NCBI GenBank assembly: GCA_934154785.1 | Contig: CAKPGL010000002.1 | Coordinates: 1-64,000, forward strand | Origin: an uncultured Bacilli bacterium | GTDB lineage: Bacteria > Bacillota_I > Bacilli_A > RF39 > UBA660 | Direction of reading: 5' to 3' | DNA: 64,000 bases | In this document: one piece after another, positions 24,968 to 34,480 of the stretch | Layout: each line of letters opens with the position of its first letter | Numbering within the stretch: the first letter of the stretch is position 1 | Notes under the pieces: generated by a model | What the model saw: only the letters and a program-made list of their open reading frames with translations | Database searches by the model: none | Told to the model about the DNA's origin: nothing | Translations under genes and position numbers: made by a program

Positions 24968-27007
24968 ATGAATAGGAACGTTCGTCAAGGTAAATTATTA
25001 ACAAAATTGCAAGAGATGTCATTTTTTAAGAAAAATATATTATTTATTGCTATTTGCTTTGTTTTACTTGCTTTTTCTACAATTGGGTATGCCGCTTTAA
25101 ATCAGAAATTATTTATTAGTGGAGATTTAGCACTTCGTGCAGTTAAAGATATTCGTATATCTGATTTAAAATTAGTAGAAACTTTGTCTGGTGGCTATGA
25201 ACAATATAATAGTAAGTATACAGCAGATACTATAACTATTACATCAGCTTTAGCGGAAGATGGTTCCGCAACTACTTATCAAGCGACTATTACTAACTAT
25301 GGTACTACTGATATGGAAATAGCATCTATCTCTTCTAACAGTACTACTTGGTTTGCTGATTGTACTATTAGTGGTCTTGCAAAAGGTGATGAAATTTCTG
25401 CTGGTGCCTCAAAAACATTTAAAATAACTTTAAAAAGAAAGGCAAATATTGCAACAACAAGTTACGTAGCTGCTACACTGGTAGAATTTAAATTCCAAGA
25501 AGCCAAGGTTAGATATTTAGCATATAACATTGGTGGAAATAGTATCCAAAATGGTACACCTTCACCTAGTAGTGCATCAGAAATAGAAAGTGTAGGAGAA
25601 AAAACTGATAATTTGTTGGATATGGCCGATTTTAATGTAAATTTTACTGATTCATATTATACTAATACAAAAACAAATTATATTCTAAAACCTAGTACTA
25701 CGTACACCTTGTCATTTGATTATAAAATAAATTCCGCTACAACTACTGTAAAATTTGGTGTAGGATATGGTACTAGCGGTTATTCTACTGATATTGTATA
25801 TTCAAGTAACTATTCAAACCAAAGTTCGGGCAGAAATACATTAACATTTACTACACCTGATACTATAGGTAATGATAAATATTTGGCTGTAAGATTCGCA
25901 AGGACATCTGCTTCAGCTAGTGTAGATGTAGATATTAGTTCAATACAATTAGAAGAAGGAAGTACATCTTCTTCATATGAACCATATGGATATAAAATAC
26001 CAATAAAGGTAAGTGGTAAAAATTTGTTTAATGCACCGTTATGGGAAACGAGTGTTACTGGAAATGGAATTACAGTAGAATACTTAGAAAGTGAGGATTG
26101 CTTTTTACTAAATGGTACTGCTACATCGACAAACATTGTTGCAGGAAAGTATATAAATATACCGAGTGTACAAGGCACGTCATATGTTTTGTCAGCTAAG
26201 TATGTAAGTGGAAGTATAGATAGAACAAATGGTTCCGGTGGTAAGTATGCTGTAGCGTATTTTGGAAATGCTGATACAATAAACACAACGAATAACTGGC
26301 ATAGCATACATTTACAAAACCAAGATGTTACTGGTTCTGTAAAAGTAAATAATAAAAACTATATAACTAGGTTTTGGTTTTATGTATCTCAAGGTGTTAC
26401 TTTTGATAATTATAAGGTTAAAATTCAATTAGAAGAAGGCAGTACCGCAACTGATTATGTTCCTTATGTAGAACCTAAAACTTATAACATTTATTTAGAT
26501 GAACCACTTCGTAAAGTTGGAAATTATGCAGATTCTATTGATTATGCAAATGGGAAAATAATTAGAAATGTAGGAATAAAAAATCTTTCAGAAATTAAAT
26601 CGTTAAGTAGTTGGGATGATAAAACAACTCATTGGTATGGTTACTTTTCGCTTTTAGATGATGCTAAGGCAATTTCGGAATTGAAAATTATGTGCGATAA
26701 ATTTGAGTGTAAATATCCAAGAAACTCTAATATAGCAGAAACCTATTTGTCAAATGATACTGCATCATATCCTAAAATAATATATTATAGCATTGTAAAA
26801 ACAGAGTGTCCAGAAGTTAGTTCGCAAAGTGAAATGTTAACCTGGTTAAAAAATACCAATGCTAACATACATTATGTTTTGGCAACACCAATCGAGGAGA
26901 CAATTGAATTACCAGAAATTACTGTATCATCTTCATATACTAATTATGAAATTTTAACAAATGTAGAACCAAGTAGTTTTACGTCTGAAGTAAAAGTTAA
27001 AAATTAG
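24968..27007 (+). CDS. Exported surface protein with phage-tail-like modules
   Basis: 679 aa. An N-terminal membrane segment (LFIAICFVLLAFSTIGYAA) is followed by a region like TasA/camelysin-type exported proteins (LNQKLFISGDLALRA, then beta strands to about residue 180). Two carbohydrate-binding-like modules each end in IQLEEGSTxxxYxPY. A final part (YNIYLDEPLRKVGNYADSID) recalls host-recognition parts of Firmicutes phage tails. The coding strand is richer in Ser/Thr and GC than neighbours. It sits between sigF and spoVAC with its own promoter (CATAAT, SD at the predicted start) and terminator. It could be a domesticated phage module or a spore or cell-surface adhesin. Confidence 0.7.
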   Translation: MNRNVRQGKLLTKLQEMSFFKKNILFIAICFVLLAFSTIGYAALNQKLFISGDLALRAVKDIRISDLKLVETLSGGYEQYNSKYTADTITITSALAEDGSATTYQATITNYGTTDMEIASISSNSTTWFADCTISGLAKGDEISAGASKTFKITLKRKANIATTSYVAATLVEFKFQEAKVRYLAYNIGGNSIQNGTPSPSSASEIESVGEKTDNLLDMADFNVNFTDSYYTNTKTNYILKPSTTYTLSFDYKINSATTTVKFGVGYGTSGYSTDIVYSSNYSNQSSGRNTLTFTTPDTIGNDKYLAVRFARTSASASVDVDISSIQLEEGSTSSSYEPYGYKIPIKVSGKNLFNAPLWETSVTGNGITVEYLESEDCFLLNGTATSTNIVAGKYINIPSVQGTSYVLSAKYVSGSIDRTNGSGGKYAVAYFGNADTINTTNNWHSIHLQNQDVTGSVKVNNKNYITRFWFYVSQGVTFDNYKVKIQLEEGSTATDYVPYVEPKTYNIYLDEPLRKVGNYADSIDYANGKIIRNVGIKNLSEIKSLSSWDDKTTHWYGYFSLLDDAKAISELKIMCDKFECKYPRNSNIAETYLSNDTASYPKIIYYSIVKTECPEVSSQSEMLTWLKNTNANIHYVLATPIEETIELPEITVSSSYTNYEILTNVEPSSFTSEVKVKN

Positions 27008-27030
27008 CTTACAATTAAGTAAGCTTTTTT
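27006..27030 (+). terminator. Terminator overlapping the surface-protein stop codon
   Basis: AGCTTAC pairs with GTAAGCT around AATTAA, then a T run. Confidence 0.8.
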
Positions 27031-27061
27031 GGTATATAAATAGATATTTTTTTCCATAATA
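27031..27061 (+). promoter_or_regulatory. Possible SigF/SigG promoter of spoVA
   Basis: GGTATA (27031-27036), 18-bp spacer, CATAATA (27055-27061). This resembles the forespore consensus (-35 TGnATA or GTATA, -10 CATAMTA) and lies just before spoVAC. Confidence 0.5.
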
Positions 27062-27078
27062 AACTTAGGAGGAATTAT

Positions 27079-27516
27079 ATGGAAAAAAGAAAATATAAAG
27101 AAATTGTTGATAAACATACTCCCAAAGAAAACACCTTATATAATAGTTTAATAGCGTTTATAACAGGTGGTTTAATGGGAGTAGCGGGTCAAGGATTAGT
27201 AGATTTATATTCTTACTTATTTAATATATCTACTAAAGATGCTTCAGTATTTATGATAGTAACGTTAATATTTATTGGATGTTTACTTACTTGTTTTGGT
27301 TGGTTTGATAAAATTGTTAATTTTGCTAAATGTGGTCTTATTGTTCCAATTACAGGATTTGCTCATTCAATGATGAGCGCTACTTTAGAATATCGTAAGG
27401 AAGGATTAGTAACAGGAATAGGTGCTAATATGTTAAAACTAGCTGGTTCAGTAATTATATTTGGGGTAGTTAGTGCATATATATTTGGACTTATTAGATT
27501 ACTAATAATGGGATAA
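27079..27516 (+). CDS. spoVAC: Stage V sporulation protein AC
   Basis: 145 aa, the usual length, with about four membrane helices and the family motifs FITGGLMGVAGQG and CGLIVPITGFAHSM. SpoVAC is part of the channel that moves dipicolinic acid into the forespore and out on germination; in Bacillus it acts as a mechanosensitive channel. It is the first gene of a tight AC–AD–AE cluster (1-bp gap, then 1-bp overlap). AGGAGGA precedes the ATG, and a forespore-type promoter lies upstream. Retention of spoVA supports real endospore formation. Confidence 0.95.
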   Translation: MEKRKYKEIVDKHTPKENTLYNSLIAFITGGLMGVAGQGLVDLYSYLFNISTKDASVFMIVTLIFIGCLLTCFGWFDKIVNFAKCGLIVPITGFAHSMMSATLEYRKEGLVTGIGANMLKLAGSVIIFGVVSAYIFGLIRLLIMG

Positions 27517-27517
27517 T

Positions 27518-28504
27518 ATGACAACAAAATATAATAATGTATATATAAATGCGACAGGTACAGTAACAGGTCCTTATGAAGCAAACGGTCCGTTTAGTAA
27601 ATACTTTGATAGAAGTTATAATGATTTTTATTTTGGTACATCTACTTGGGAACAAGCAGAAAGTAAATTGATTATGGATAGTATTGATATATTACTTTTT
27701 AAGATAGGCAAAACAAGATTTGATATCGATTTACATATATCAGGTGATCTATTAAATCAAATAGTAGCGTCTAATTATGCGGCTTCTAATTTAAAAATAC
27801 CTTATTTAGGAATATATAATGCTTGTGCAACTAGCGTAGAGGGTTTAATAATAGCGTCTAATTTTATTGAGAGTAAACAAATAACTAATGCAATTGTATC
27901 AGTGTCATCACATAATAATGGTGCTGAAAAGCAATTTAGATATCCTGTTGAGTATGGTGGTCCTAAGAGAAAAACAACAACATTTACTACCACTGGTGGA
28001 GCGAGTGCTTATTTGTCAAGAGAAAAATCCTCTATTAAAGTAGATTCTACTACAGTAGGAATTGTAACAGATTTAGGTATAAAAGACGTTTATCATATGG
28101 GAGCAGTAATGGCTCCAGCAGCAGCTTCAACCATATATAATCATTTAATTGATTTAGGGAGAACAATTGATTATTATGATTTAATTTTAACAGGTGATTT
28201 AGGTATTTATGGTAAAGATATATTAAAAGAATATATGAAAACAGAATATAATATAGAATTAAATAATTATGATGATGCAGCATCTATGATATTTAATATA
28301 GATAGAGAACCTGTATATGCTGGTGGTAGTGGTCCAGCTTGTTTACCCTTAATTGCATATTCTTATATATTTGATATGATGAAAGAAAAAAAATATAAAA
28401 AGGTTTTATTAGTAGCAACAGGTGCGTTAATGAGTCCTACTATGGTTAATCAAAAACTTACTATACCTAGTATTGCTCATGCTATTAGTTTGGAGGTAGT
28501 ATAA
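27518..28504 (+). CDS. spoVAD: Stage V sporulation protein AD
   Basis: 328 aa with a thiolase-like fold. Family motifs are NATGTVTGPYE-like at the start, YLGIYNACATSVEGL around the nucleophile-position Cys, and GGASAYLS. SpoVAD binds dipicolinic acid for uptake into the spore core. The gene starts 1 bp after spoVAC and its stop overlaps the spoVAE start (TAATG). Confidence 0.95.
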   Translation: MTTKYNNVYINATGTVTGPYEANGPFSKYFDRSYNDFYFGTSTWEQAESKLIMDSIDILLFKIGKTRFDIDLHISGDLLNQIVASNYAASNLKIPYLGIYNACATSVEGLIIASNFIESKQITNAIVSVSSHNNGAEKQFRYPVEYGGPKRKTTTFTTTGGASAYLSREKSSIKVDSTTVGIVTDLGIKDVYHMGAVMAPAAASTIYNHLIDLGRTIDYYDLILTGDLGIYGKDILKEYMKTEYNIELNNYDDAASMIFNIDREPVYAGGSGPACLPLIAYSYIFDMMKEKKYKKVLLVATGALMSPTMVNQKLTIPSIAHAISLEVV

Positions 28505-28854
28505 TGATATATGTAAATGCATTTTTGTTTTGTGGTATAGTCTGTGTAATAGGACAGCTAATACTTGATAATACTAAGCTTACCCCAGGTCATATTACTT
28601 CTATGTTTGTTGTATTAGGGGCATTCTTAGATACTTTTAGTTTGTATGATAAAATTATACTTTGGGCTGGTGGAGGAGCAATGGTACCAATTACTAGTTT
28701 TGGTCATCTTCTAATTCATGGTGCTATGGCATCTGCTAGTGAATATGGTTTCATGGGATTATTAATGGGTATGTTTGATTTAACAGCATCAGGTATAGCT
28801 TCTGCTATTATATTCTCTTTCTTTTTAAGCTTTATATTTAAACCTCAAGATTAA
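28504..28854 (+). CDS. spoVAE: Stage V sporulation protein AE
   Basis: 116 aa, with three to four membrane helices and the paralogue motif of SpoVAC/AE (GGGAMVPITSFGHLL). It completes the minimal spoVAC–AD–AE set sufficient for dipicolinic acid transport in many Clostridia. The start overlaps the spoVAD stop. Confidence 0.94.
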   Translation: MIYVNAFLFCGIVCVIGQLILDNTKLTPGHITSMFVVLGAFLDTFSLYDKIILWAGGGAMVPITSFGHLLIHGAMASASEYGFMGLLMGMFDLTASGIASAIIFSFFLSFIFKPQD

Positions 28855-28960
28855 AGTTACTAAACAAGCGTAAATTTTTCTAAACCAGAATTTAGTCTAA
28901 AAATTTAAGAATGGAACTTGTAAAGACGTTACTAAAGATAATTTCTATAGTTGTGCTGAT

Positions 28961-28991
28961 AAAAAGAATAGTATAAAAACTATTCTTTTTT
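28961..28991 (+). terminator. Terminator after spoVA
   Basis: AAAAAGAATAGT pairs with ACTATTCTTTTT. The stretch 28855-28960 before it holds no supportable gene. Confidence 0.8.
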
Positions 28992-29048
28992 GTTGCAAAC
29001 CTATGTTTGTTTTGATATAATGGTTATAGTTTAAGGAGAGTGAGTAAT

Positions 29049-31223
29049 ATGGTATGTGAAGTTCTGGTAGAAATAAAGGCTAAGAATATAGATAAGACTT
29101 TCACTTATCATATTCCTGATAATTTAAGTAATGATATTTCTATAGGTAAAAGAGTTTTGGTTCCTTTTGGTAATCGGAAAATAGAAGGCTTTGTATTAAA
29201 TATATTGGAACATATGGAACTTAATTACCCTTTAAAGGATGTAGCTGAAGTGATTGATGATGAACCAGTTTTAAATAGTGAATTATTAGAACTTGGGAAA
29301 TTTATTAGTAAGAAAACGTTATGTAATTTAATTAATTGTTACCAAGTAATGCTACCAACGGCTTTAAAAGCACGTAAAGGTTTAGAGGTGCCTAAAAAGT
29401 ATAAAGTTTATTTAAAATTAAATGGAAAAAAAGAAGACATTATTAAAAATATTAAAAATAATAAACAATTAGAAATAATAAATATGTTAAGTGAAAAAGA
29501 AGTTGAAAAAAAAGTATGTACTGATATATCTGTTTCTTCTGTTAAAACATTATTAGATCATAAATATATTATAGAAGAAAAAAAAGAAGTATATCGTATC
29601 GATGAAGAAGAACAACTAGAAACAAAAAGAAATATTTTAACAGAAGAGCAGGATAACGCAATTAAAAAAATAACTTCTGCGTTTTATACATTTAAACCAT
29701 TTTTACTTCATGGTGTAACTGGTAGTGGCAAGACAGAAGTTTATATGAATATAATTGAAAAAGTACTAAATGATAAAAAAGAAGCCCTAGTATTAGTTCC
29801 AGAGATAAGTTTGACTCCGCAGTTTGTAGCAAATTTTAAGAAACGTTTTGGAAATAAAATAGCCATATTACATAGTGGTTTATCTGATGGTGAAAAATAT
29901 GATGAATGGCGAAAAATAGTGCGTAAAGAAGTAAGTATAGTAATAGGCGCTAGAAGTGCGGTTTTTGCTCCTCTTACTAATTTAGGTATTATCATAGTTG
30001 ATGAAGAACATTCCGCTACTTACAAGCAAGAAAATAATCCTAGATATAATGCTTTAGATGTATGTTTATATCGTGCTAAAAGATATAATATTCCTGTTAT
30101 TTTTGGTAGTGCTACTCCTTCAATTGAAAGTTATACTAGAGCAAAAGAAAATATTTATGAACTAATTGAATTAAAACATAGAGTGTTTACAACTTTACCT
30201 AAGGTTAAATTAGTTGATATGAAAGATGAAATTCGTAAAGGTAATAAAATATTATGTGAGGAATTAATAGATAAATTAAATTATTGTTTAATAAGCAATA
30301 AACAAGCTATTATTTTATTAAATAGACGAGGTTTTTCAACAGTACTTACTTGTGGTAGTTGTGGTTATACTATGAAATGCCCTTATTGTGATATTCCACT
30401 TACTTTTCATAAATCTACTAATTCTATGCGTTGCCATTATTGTGGTTATATATCTAAAAAGTTAGAGGCATGCCCAGAATGTAAGAGTAAAGAGTTGTCA
30501 TATTTAGGCATGGGTACTGAAAAATTACAAGAGTGGATAGACAAGAATATTAGTGGTGCTAAAACAATTAGGATGGATGTTGATACAACGTCTAGAAAAG
30601 GTGCTTTGAATAAAATAATAGATAGTTTTAAGAAAAAAGAGTTTAATATTTTAATAGGAACACAAATGATTTCTAAAGGTTTAGATTTTTCTGATGTTAC
30701 TTTAGTTGGTGTAGTAAGTGGCGATGCATCTTTAAATATACCAGATTTTCGTAGCGCTGAAAGGACATTCGCTCTTTTAAATCAAGTGGCTGGTCGTGCA
30801 GGGCGTGGCGTTGAACCAGGAGAAGTTATTATACAAGGGTTTAATATAGAACATTATAGTATAGTATGTGCTAGTAAACACGATTATAAAACTTTTTATA
30901 ATGAAGAAATGAGTATTCGTAAGAAATTAAAGTATCCACCTTACTGTAATATTTGTCTTTTAAGATTAAGTGGTAAGAGTCAAGAAGAATTATTTAATGA
31001 AGCAAATAAAATAGTTAAATATTTAAATACTATAAGTAAAATAATAGTCTTAGGGCCTAGTAATGCTAATGTACCAAAAATAAATAATATTTACTATGTA
31101 AATGTAATAATTAAGTATAAAAAAATTACTGATATTATAGAACAAATAAAGTTTTTAAAGCAAAAATATTTAACAAACAATAAGTTGAACTTGGATATTG
31201 ATTTTAATCCAAATCAAATATAA
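29049..31223 (+). CDS. priA: Primosomal protein N' (replication restart helicase PriA)
   Basis: 724 aa, full length. It has an N-terminal 3'-DNA-binding domain, Walker A GVTGSGKTEVY, the DEEH box VDEEHSATYKQE, and the eight-Cys zinc region (CGSCGYTMKCPYC, CHYCG, CPECKS). C-terminal helicase motifs include GTQMISKGLDF and QVAGRAGRG. It reloads the replisome at stalled forks. The ATG at 29049 follows AAGGAGAG; an in-frame GTG at 29040 overlaps that site. The promoter is an extended -10 TGATATAAT. The usual downstream def is absent and fmt follows after an inverted gene relic. Confidence 0.96.
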   Translation: MVCEVLVEIKAKNIDKTFTYHIPDNLSNDISIGKRVLVPFGNRKIEGFVLNILEHMELNYPLKDVAEVIDDEPVLNSELLELGKFISKKTLCNLINCYQVMLPTALKARKGLEVPKKYKVYLKLNGKKEDIIKNIKNNKQLEIINMLSEKEVEKKVCTDISVSSVKTLLDHKYIIEEKKEVYRIDEEEQLETKRNILTEEQDNAIKKITSAFYTFKPFLLHGVTGSGKTEVYMNIIEKVLNDKKEALVLVPEISLTPQFVANFKKRFGNKIAILHSGLSDGEKYDEWRKIVRKEVSIVIGARSAVFAPLTNLGIIIVDEEHSATYKQENNPRYNALDVCLYRAKRYNIPVIFGSATPSIESYTRAKENIYELIELKHRVFTTLPKVKLVDMKDEIRKGNKILCEELIDKLNYCLISNKQAIILLNRRGFSTVLTCGSCGYTMKCPYCDIPLTFHKSTNSMRCHYCGYISKKLEACPECKSKELSYLGMGTEKLQEWIDKNISGAKTIRMDVDTTSRKGALNKIIDSFKKKEFNILIGTQMISKGLDFSDVTLVGVVSGDASLNIPDFRSAERTFALLNQVAGRAGRGVEPGEVIIQGFNIEHYSIVCASKHDYKTFYNEEMSIRKKLKYPPYCNICLLRLSGKSQEELFNEANKIVKYLNTISKIIVLGPSNANVPKINNIYYVNVIIKYKKITDIIEQIKFLKQKYLTNNKLNLDIDFNPNQI

Positions 31224-31243
31224 TAAAAATGTAATAATTAAAT

Positions 31244-31275
31244 AAATCCTGTTTCTTTATCTAGAAACAGGATTA
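31244..31275. terminator. Bidirectional terminator hairpin
   Basis: AATCCTGTTTCT pairs perfectly with AGAAACAGGATT between priA and the opposing relic gene. Confidence 0.75.
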
Positions 31276-31286
31276 TATATTTTATA

Positions 31287-31975
31287 TTACATTTTTTTCT
31301 TTTTATCAAATATTAAATAACTTTTACCATATTCATTTGGTATGCGACTTTCTTTAATAGCAAATGACTCGGTATCTTCATGAATTAGTTCTCTAATATA
31401 TTCTTCCCATTCTTTTAAATTTGGAATATCATATCCTAAATAACCATTTGCAAAATAAGTGAATTCATTAAGAACTAAAAATAATTCTTTATGATATCTT
31501 GTGCTTGTTTAACTAAATCAATTGTTGCCTCACTTGGCATGACTCCTATTAATAGTTCATAATTACTAATATTTGTTTTAGATGTAAACTTTTCTTTTTT
31601 CAAGGTTACATGTTCCATTTTTGAAATTACTAGGTTTGGATCGTAAACAGTGATATTTCCATTTTTGCATCTTTGTTGCTTTATTGATATATATTTAGCT
31701 AAGATTGGATAGCAACCACCTCCAACTTCTAAAATATTATAATTGATATCATGGTTTTTCATTATTTGTTTTATATAATACATATATGTATTTATTTGTC
31801 TTGGTAATATTCCTAAACAGGCATATATTTGATTTAATTCACACAGTCTATCTTTTTTATTGATTGCCTCTTCATAATTATTGATTATATATTCAAGTAA
31901 ATTTCTATCATACATTTTTCCATACAATTTTAAATAATTTATAACTTTACTACTTTCTGTTTCTGTTAGTTTCAT
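31287..31975 (-). pseudogene. Frameshifted SAM-dependent methyltransferase
   Basis: The first frame (31975 to 31475, 166 aa) has a helical N-terminus and a class I methyltransferase motif I, NILEVGGGCYPILAKYI, with a motif II-like VYDPNL. It stops soon after ATIDLVKQAQD. The adjacent frame then stays open for about 65 codons to a TAA at 31287-31289. It reads as plausible protein (YHKELFLVLNEFTYFANGYL, ending in FDKKKKM). So one indel near 31485-31505 splits one gene. It may be a true pseudogene, a sequencing error, or, least likely, programmed frameshifting. The substrate is unknown. It runs antisense between priA and fmt. Confidence 0.75.
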
Positions 31976-32081
31976 CTAAATGCCATCTCCTTGTTAGAGT
32001 ATTTTATATAAAAAGTTTTTATTTGTCAAATTTCATAGGAAAAAATTCTAATATATGATAAAATAAATATTGGTGATAACA

Positions 32082-33047
32082 ATGGATTTAAATAATGTAG
32101 TTGTTAATAAAGAATTAAAAATAGTATTTATGGGTACTCCAGAATTTAGTGTACCAATCCTAAAAGGATTAATTGATAATTATAAGGTGCGTGCTATAGT
32201 AACACAACCTGACCATCCTGTTGGTAGGCATGGAGAATTAAGACCTACACCTATTAAGCAAGTGGGAATAGATAATACTATTTTGGTATTACAACCAGAA
32301 AAAATAAAAAATGATATTCAAAGTATTATTTCTCTGGAACCTGATTTAATTGTTACCTGTGCTTATGGGCAGATACTTCCTAAGGAAATACTTGATTGCC
32401 CGAGATTAGGTTGTATTAATGTTCATGCTTCTTTATTACCAAAACTTCGCGGTGGTGCTCCAATTCATAGAGCAATAATAAATGGTTATACTAAGACCGG
32501 CATTACAATTATGTATATGGCACCAGGTATGGATGATGGTGATATTATTAGTCAAGAAGAAATAGAGATTACTAATGATGAAACTGCTGCTAGTTTACAT
32601 GATAAGTTAAGTATTTTAGGTAGAGATTTATTATTACGTACTTTACCATCAATTATTAATGGAACTAATACTAGAGCAAAGCAGGATCCTGCATTAGTTA
32701 CCTATGGATTTAATATCAAAAGAGAAGATGAAAAAATTGATTTTAATAGGACTAAAAGGGAAATATATAATCAAGTTAGAGGATTGAATTCTTGGCCTGG
32801 AGCGTATTGCATGTTTAATGGAAAAGTATTAAAAGTTTGGGAATGTCGTGAAGGTGAAATTAATAATCCTAAATATATAAATGGTGAAATAACAAAAATA
32901 TATGAAGATGGTATTGGGGTTAAAGTATCTAACGGTGAGGTAGTGTTAAAAGTAGTTCAACCTGAAGGAAAAAGTAAAATGTCAGCATTGGATTTTGCTC
33001 GTGGTATAATGAACAAAGAAAATATCGTAGGAAAAGTTTTAGAATAG
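32082..33047 (+). CDS. fmt: Methionyl-tRNA formyltransferase
   Basis: 321 aa. The N-terminal formyltransferase fold shows FMGTPEFSVPIL, the formyl-tetrahydrofolate motif HASLLPKLRGGAPI and the catalytic Asp in GMDDGDI. The C-terminal Fmt_C domain starts near residue 205. It formylates initiator Met-tRNA. The ATG at 32082 follows GGTGAT; TTG and GTG codons upstream in frame lie at or before that site. TAAAAT with an extended TG puts the predicted transcript start on the ribosome-binding site. Confidence 0.97.
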   Translation: MDLNNVVVNKELKIVFMGTPEFSVPILKGLIDNYKVRAIVTQPDHPVGRHGELRPTPIKQVGIDNTILVLQPEKIKNDIQSIISLEPDLIVTCAYGQILPKEILDCPRLGCINVHASLLPKLRGGAPIHRAIINGYTKTGITIMYMAPGMDDGDIISQEEIEITNDETAASLHDKLSILGRDLLLRTLPSIINGTNTRAKQDPALVTYGFNIKREDEKIDFNRTKREIYNQVRGLNSWPGAYCMFNGKVLKVWECREGEINNPKYINGEITKIYEDGIGVKVSNGEVVLKVVQPEGKSKMSALDFARGIMNKENIVGKVLE

Positions 33048-33048
33048 T

Positions 33049-33672
33049 ATGAAAAAAATAAAAGAGTATTTTATTATAATTAAACAACTATGGTCTAATA
33101 AGAAAACACGTGCTTGGATTGGTTTAGGTTTTTACTTTATATTCTTTTTAATTCTTGCAGTTTTTATGCGTATTTCACCAGGATCAAAGGAACCGGCAAC
33201 ATCAACAGAGTATACAAAAACATCTGATATTAAAACGATTATTTCTAATTTAGAAGATTTATCAAGAAAAGACTATAACTATAAAATAGTTATTGCGGAT
33301 ATTGAAGTTATTGGAACTGTCGTAAATGGAACAAATTCATTTGATTATTTAGGTAATAACTATATATTTGTATATGATAAAATATACAAAAGAGTAGATT
33401 CTAATTTAGAACTAGTTGATAACTTACTTAATACAGGGATTCCGATAAATTTAATTACTATTGATAAAATCTTAAATTGTTTACAAAATTTAGATTATAG
33501 GTATGATAGTTATATTAATTCTAATTTTGAAGTTATTTATGATGTGCAATCTTCAAAAATGGCGAGTGATTTATTAGATACCATGACAGTTAAATTGTAT
33601 GGTAAAGACAACGTAACTAATAAAATAGTTATTAGTTATAAAAACAATGATTATGTTTTAAATATATATTAA
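33049..33672 (+). CDS. Unknown membrane-anchored protein
   Basis: 207 aa. It has a short basic N-terminus, one membrane helix (about residues 22-42), then an extracytoplasmic domain rich in Asp, Asn and Ile, with a late segment FEVIYDVQSSKMASDL. No family recognised. It starts 1 bp after the fmt stop, so translation is coupled. It resembles a single-pass envelope lipoprotein-like gene without a lipobox. Confidence 0.75.
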   Translation: MKKIKEYFIIIKQLWSNKKTRAWIGLGFYFIFFLILAVFMRISPGSKEPATSTEYTKTSDIKTIISNLEDLSRKDYNYKIVIADIEVIGTVVNGTNSFDYLGNNYIFVYDKIYKRVDSNLELVDNLLNTGIPINLITIDKILNCLQNLDYRYDSYINSNFEVIYDVQSSKMASDLLDTMTVKLYGKDNVTNKIVISYKNNDYVLNIY

Positions 33673-33690
33673 GAATAAAGAGGTGTAAGA

Positions 33691-33996
33691 ATGGATGCTT
33701 TTATAGTATTATTAATTATTTGTATTATTGTATTTTGTTTTAAAAGAACGTTTAGTGGATTTGTTTATGCCGTAGGTGCTTCAGAAATATTATTTCGTTT
33801 GTTATATTTTTTACGTATTAGGTTATTTGCAGGAGATGTATCGGCATTCCTAGGTAAGTATTTTCCAGAAAATATTCCCGCTGTAATTGCTCATTATACA
33901 AATGGTGTAATATATGAAATATTAATATGGTTATTTGTAGGAATTATGATAGTATTTGAATTTTATACAATTAGAATATTTTTTAAGAAAAGATAA
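33691..33996 (+). CDS. Small multi-pass membrane protein, unknown
   Basis: 101 aa with three hydrophobic segments (about residues 3-15, 20-40 and 72-95). AGAGGTG precedes the ATG. It lies in the fmt operon, 18 bp after the previous gene. No family recognised. Confidence 0.65.
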   Translation: MDAFIVLLIICIIVFCFKRTFSGFVYAVGASEILFRLLYFLRIRLFAGDVSAFLGKYFPENIPAVIAHYTNGVIYEILIWLFVGIMIVFEFYTIRIFFKKR

Positions 33997-34022
33997 TTTA
34001 TAATTTGAATAGGGGTAATAGA

Positions 34023-34385
34023 ATGAAAAAAAATAACGGTTTTACTTTAATAGAATTACTTGCAGTAATTGTTGTTATAGGAATAATTGCTACTATTTGT
34101 GGGGTTAGTGTAACATCAACTATTAATAATTCTAAGCAAAATGCTTATAATCAACAGGTCGCTAATATAATTAAAGCTGCCGAGGAGTGGGCTTTGGAGC
34201 ATACAGAAGAGTTACCTGAGGAAGTTGGGGCTTCTAAACAGGTAAGTATAAAACAACTTATTGATACTGGAAAGTTATCAGATTATCCTAAAAATCCCAT
34301 GAGTGCTAGTGAACCAATGAATGGTTATGTTAAAATTAGTTGTAATGCCAACTGCGCATCTTACAAGTATGAATATATTAATTAA
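34023..34385 (+). CDS. Type IV pilin-like prepilin
   Basis: 120 aa. A basic leader MKKNNG is followed by the prepilin cleavage and methylation motif FTLIELL and a hydrophobic helix, then a small C-terminal domain ending in a Cys pair (SCNANCASYKY). It is a pseudopilin or type IV pilin substrate of a PilD-type peptidase. The ATG at 34023 is used because AGGGGTAAT precedes it; an in-frame TTG at 34005 lacks a site. No assembly ATPase or peptidase gene is nearby, so the machinery must be elsewhere (for example a com system). Confidence 0.85.
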   Translation: MKKNNGFTLIELLAVIVVIGIIATICGVSVTSTINNSKQNAYNQQVANIIKAAEEWALEHTEELPEEVGASKQVSIKQLIDTGKLSDYPKNPMSASEPMNGYVKISCNANCASYKYEYIN

Positions 34386-34402
34386 ATAATGTTAATTTTT
34401 AG

Positions 34403-34440
34403 ACAAATATATTGTATTTTTATAATATATTTGTTTTTTT
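34403..34440 (+). terminator. Terminator after the pilin gene
   Basis: ACAAATATAT pairs with ATATATTTGT, then T7. Confidence 0.8.
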
Positions 34441-34480
34441 ATTATTTTTGTGTTATATTATATCACCCGCTTTGACCTAA

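Noticed and set aside
25810..26307. 165-aa minus-strand ORF inside the surface-protein gene
   Set aside because: Antisense shadow of a Ser/Thr-rich coding region; no start signal, and the plus-strand modules are recognisable.
28909..28980. Short coding-like stretch after spoVAE (reads NGTCKDVTKDNFYSCADKK in one frame)
   Set aside because: It has no start, ribosome-binding site or family match. It may be a gene relic, but the evidence is too thin to annotate.
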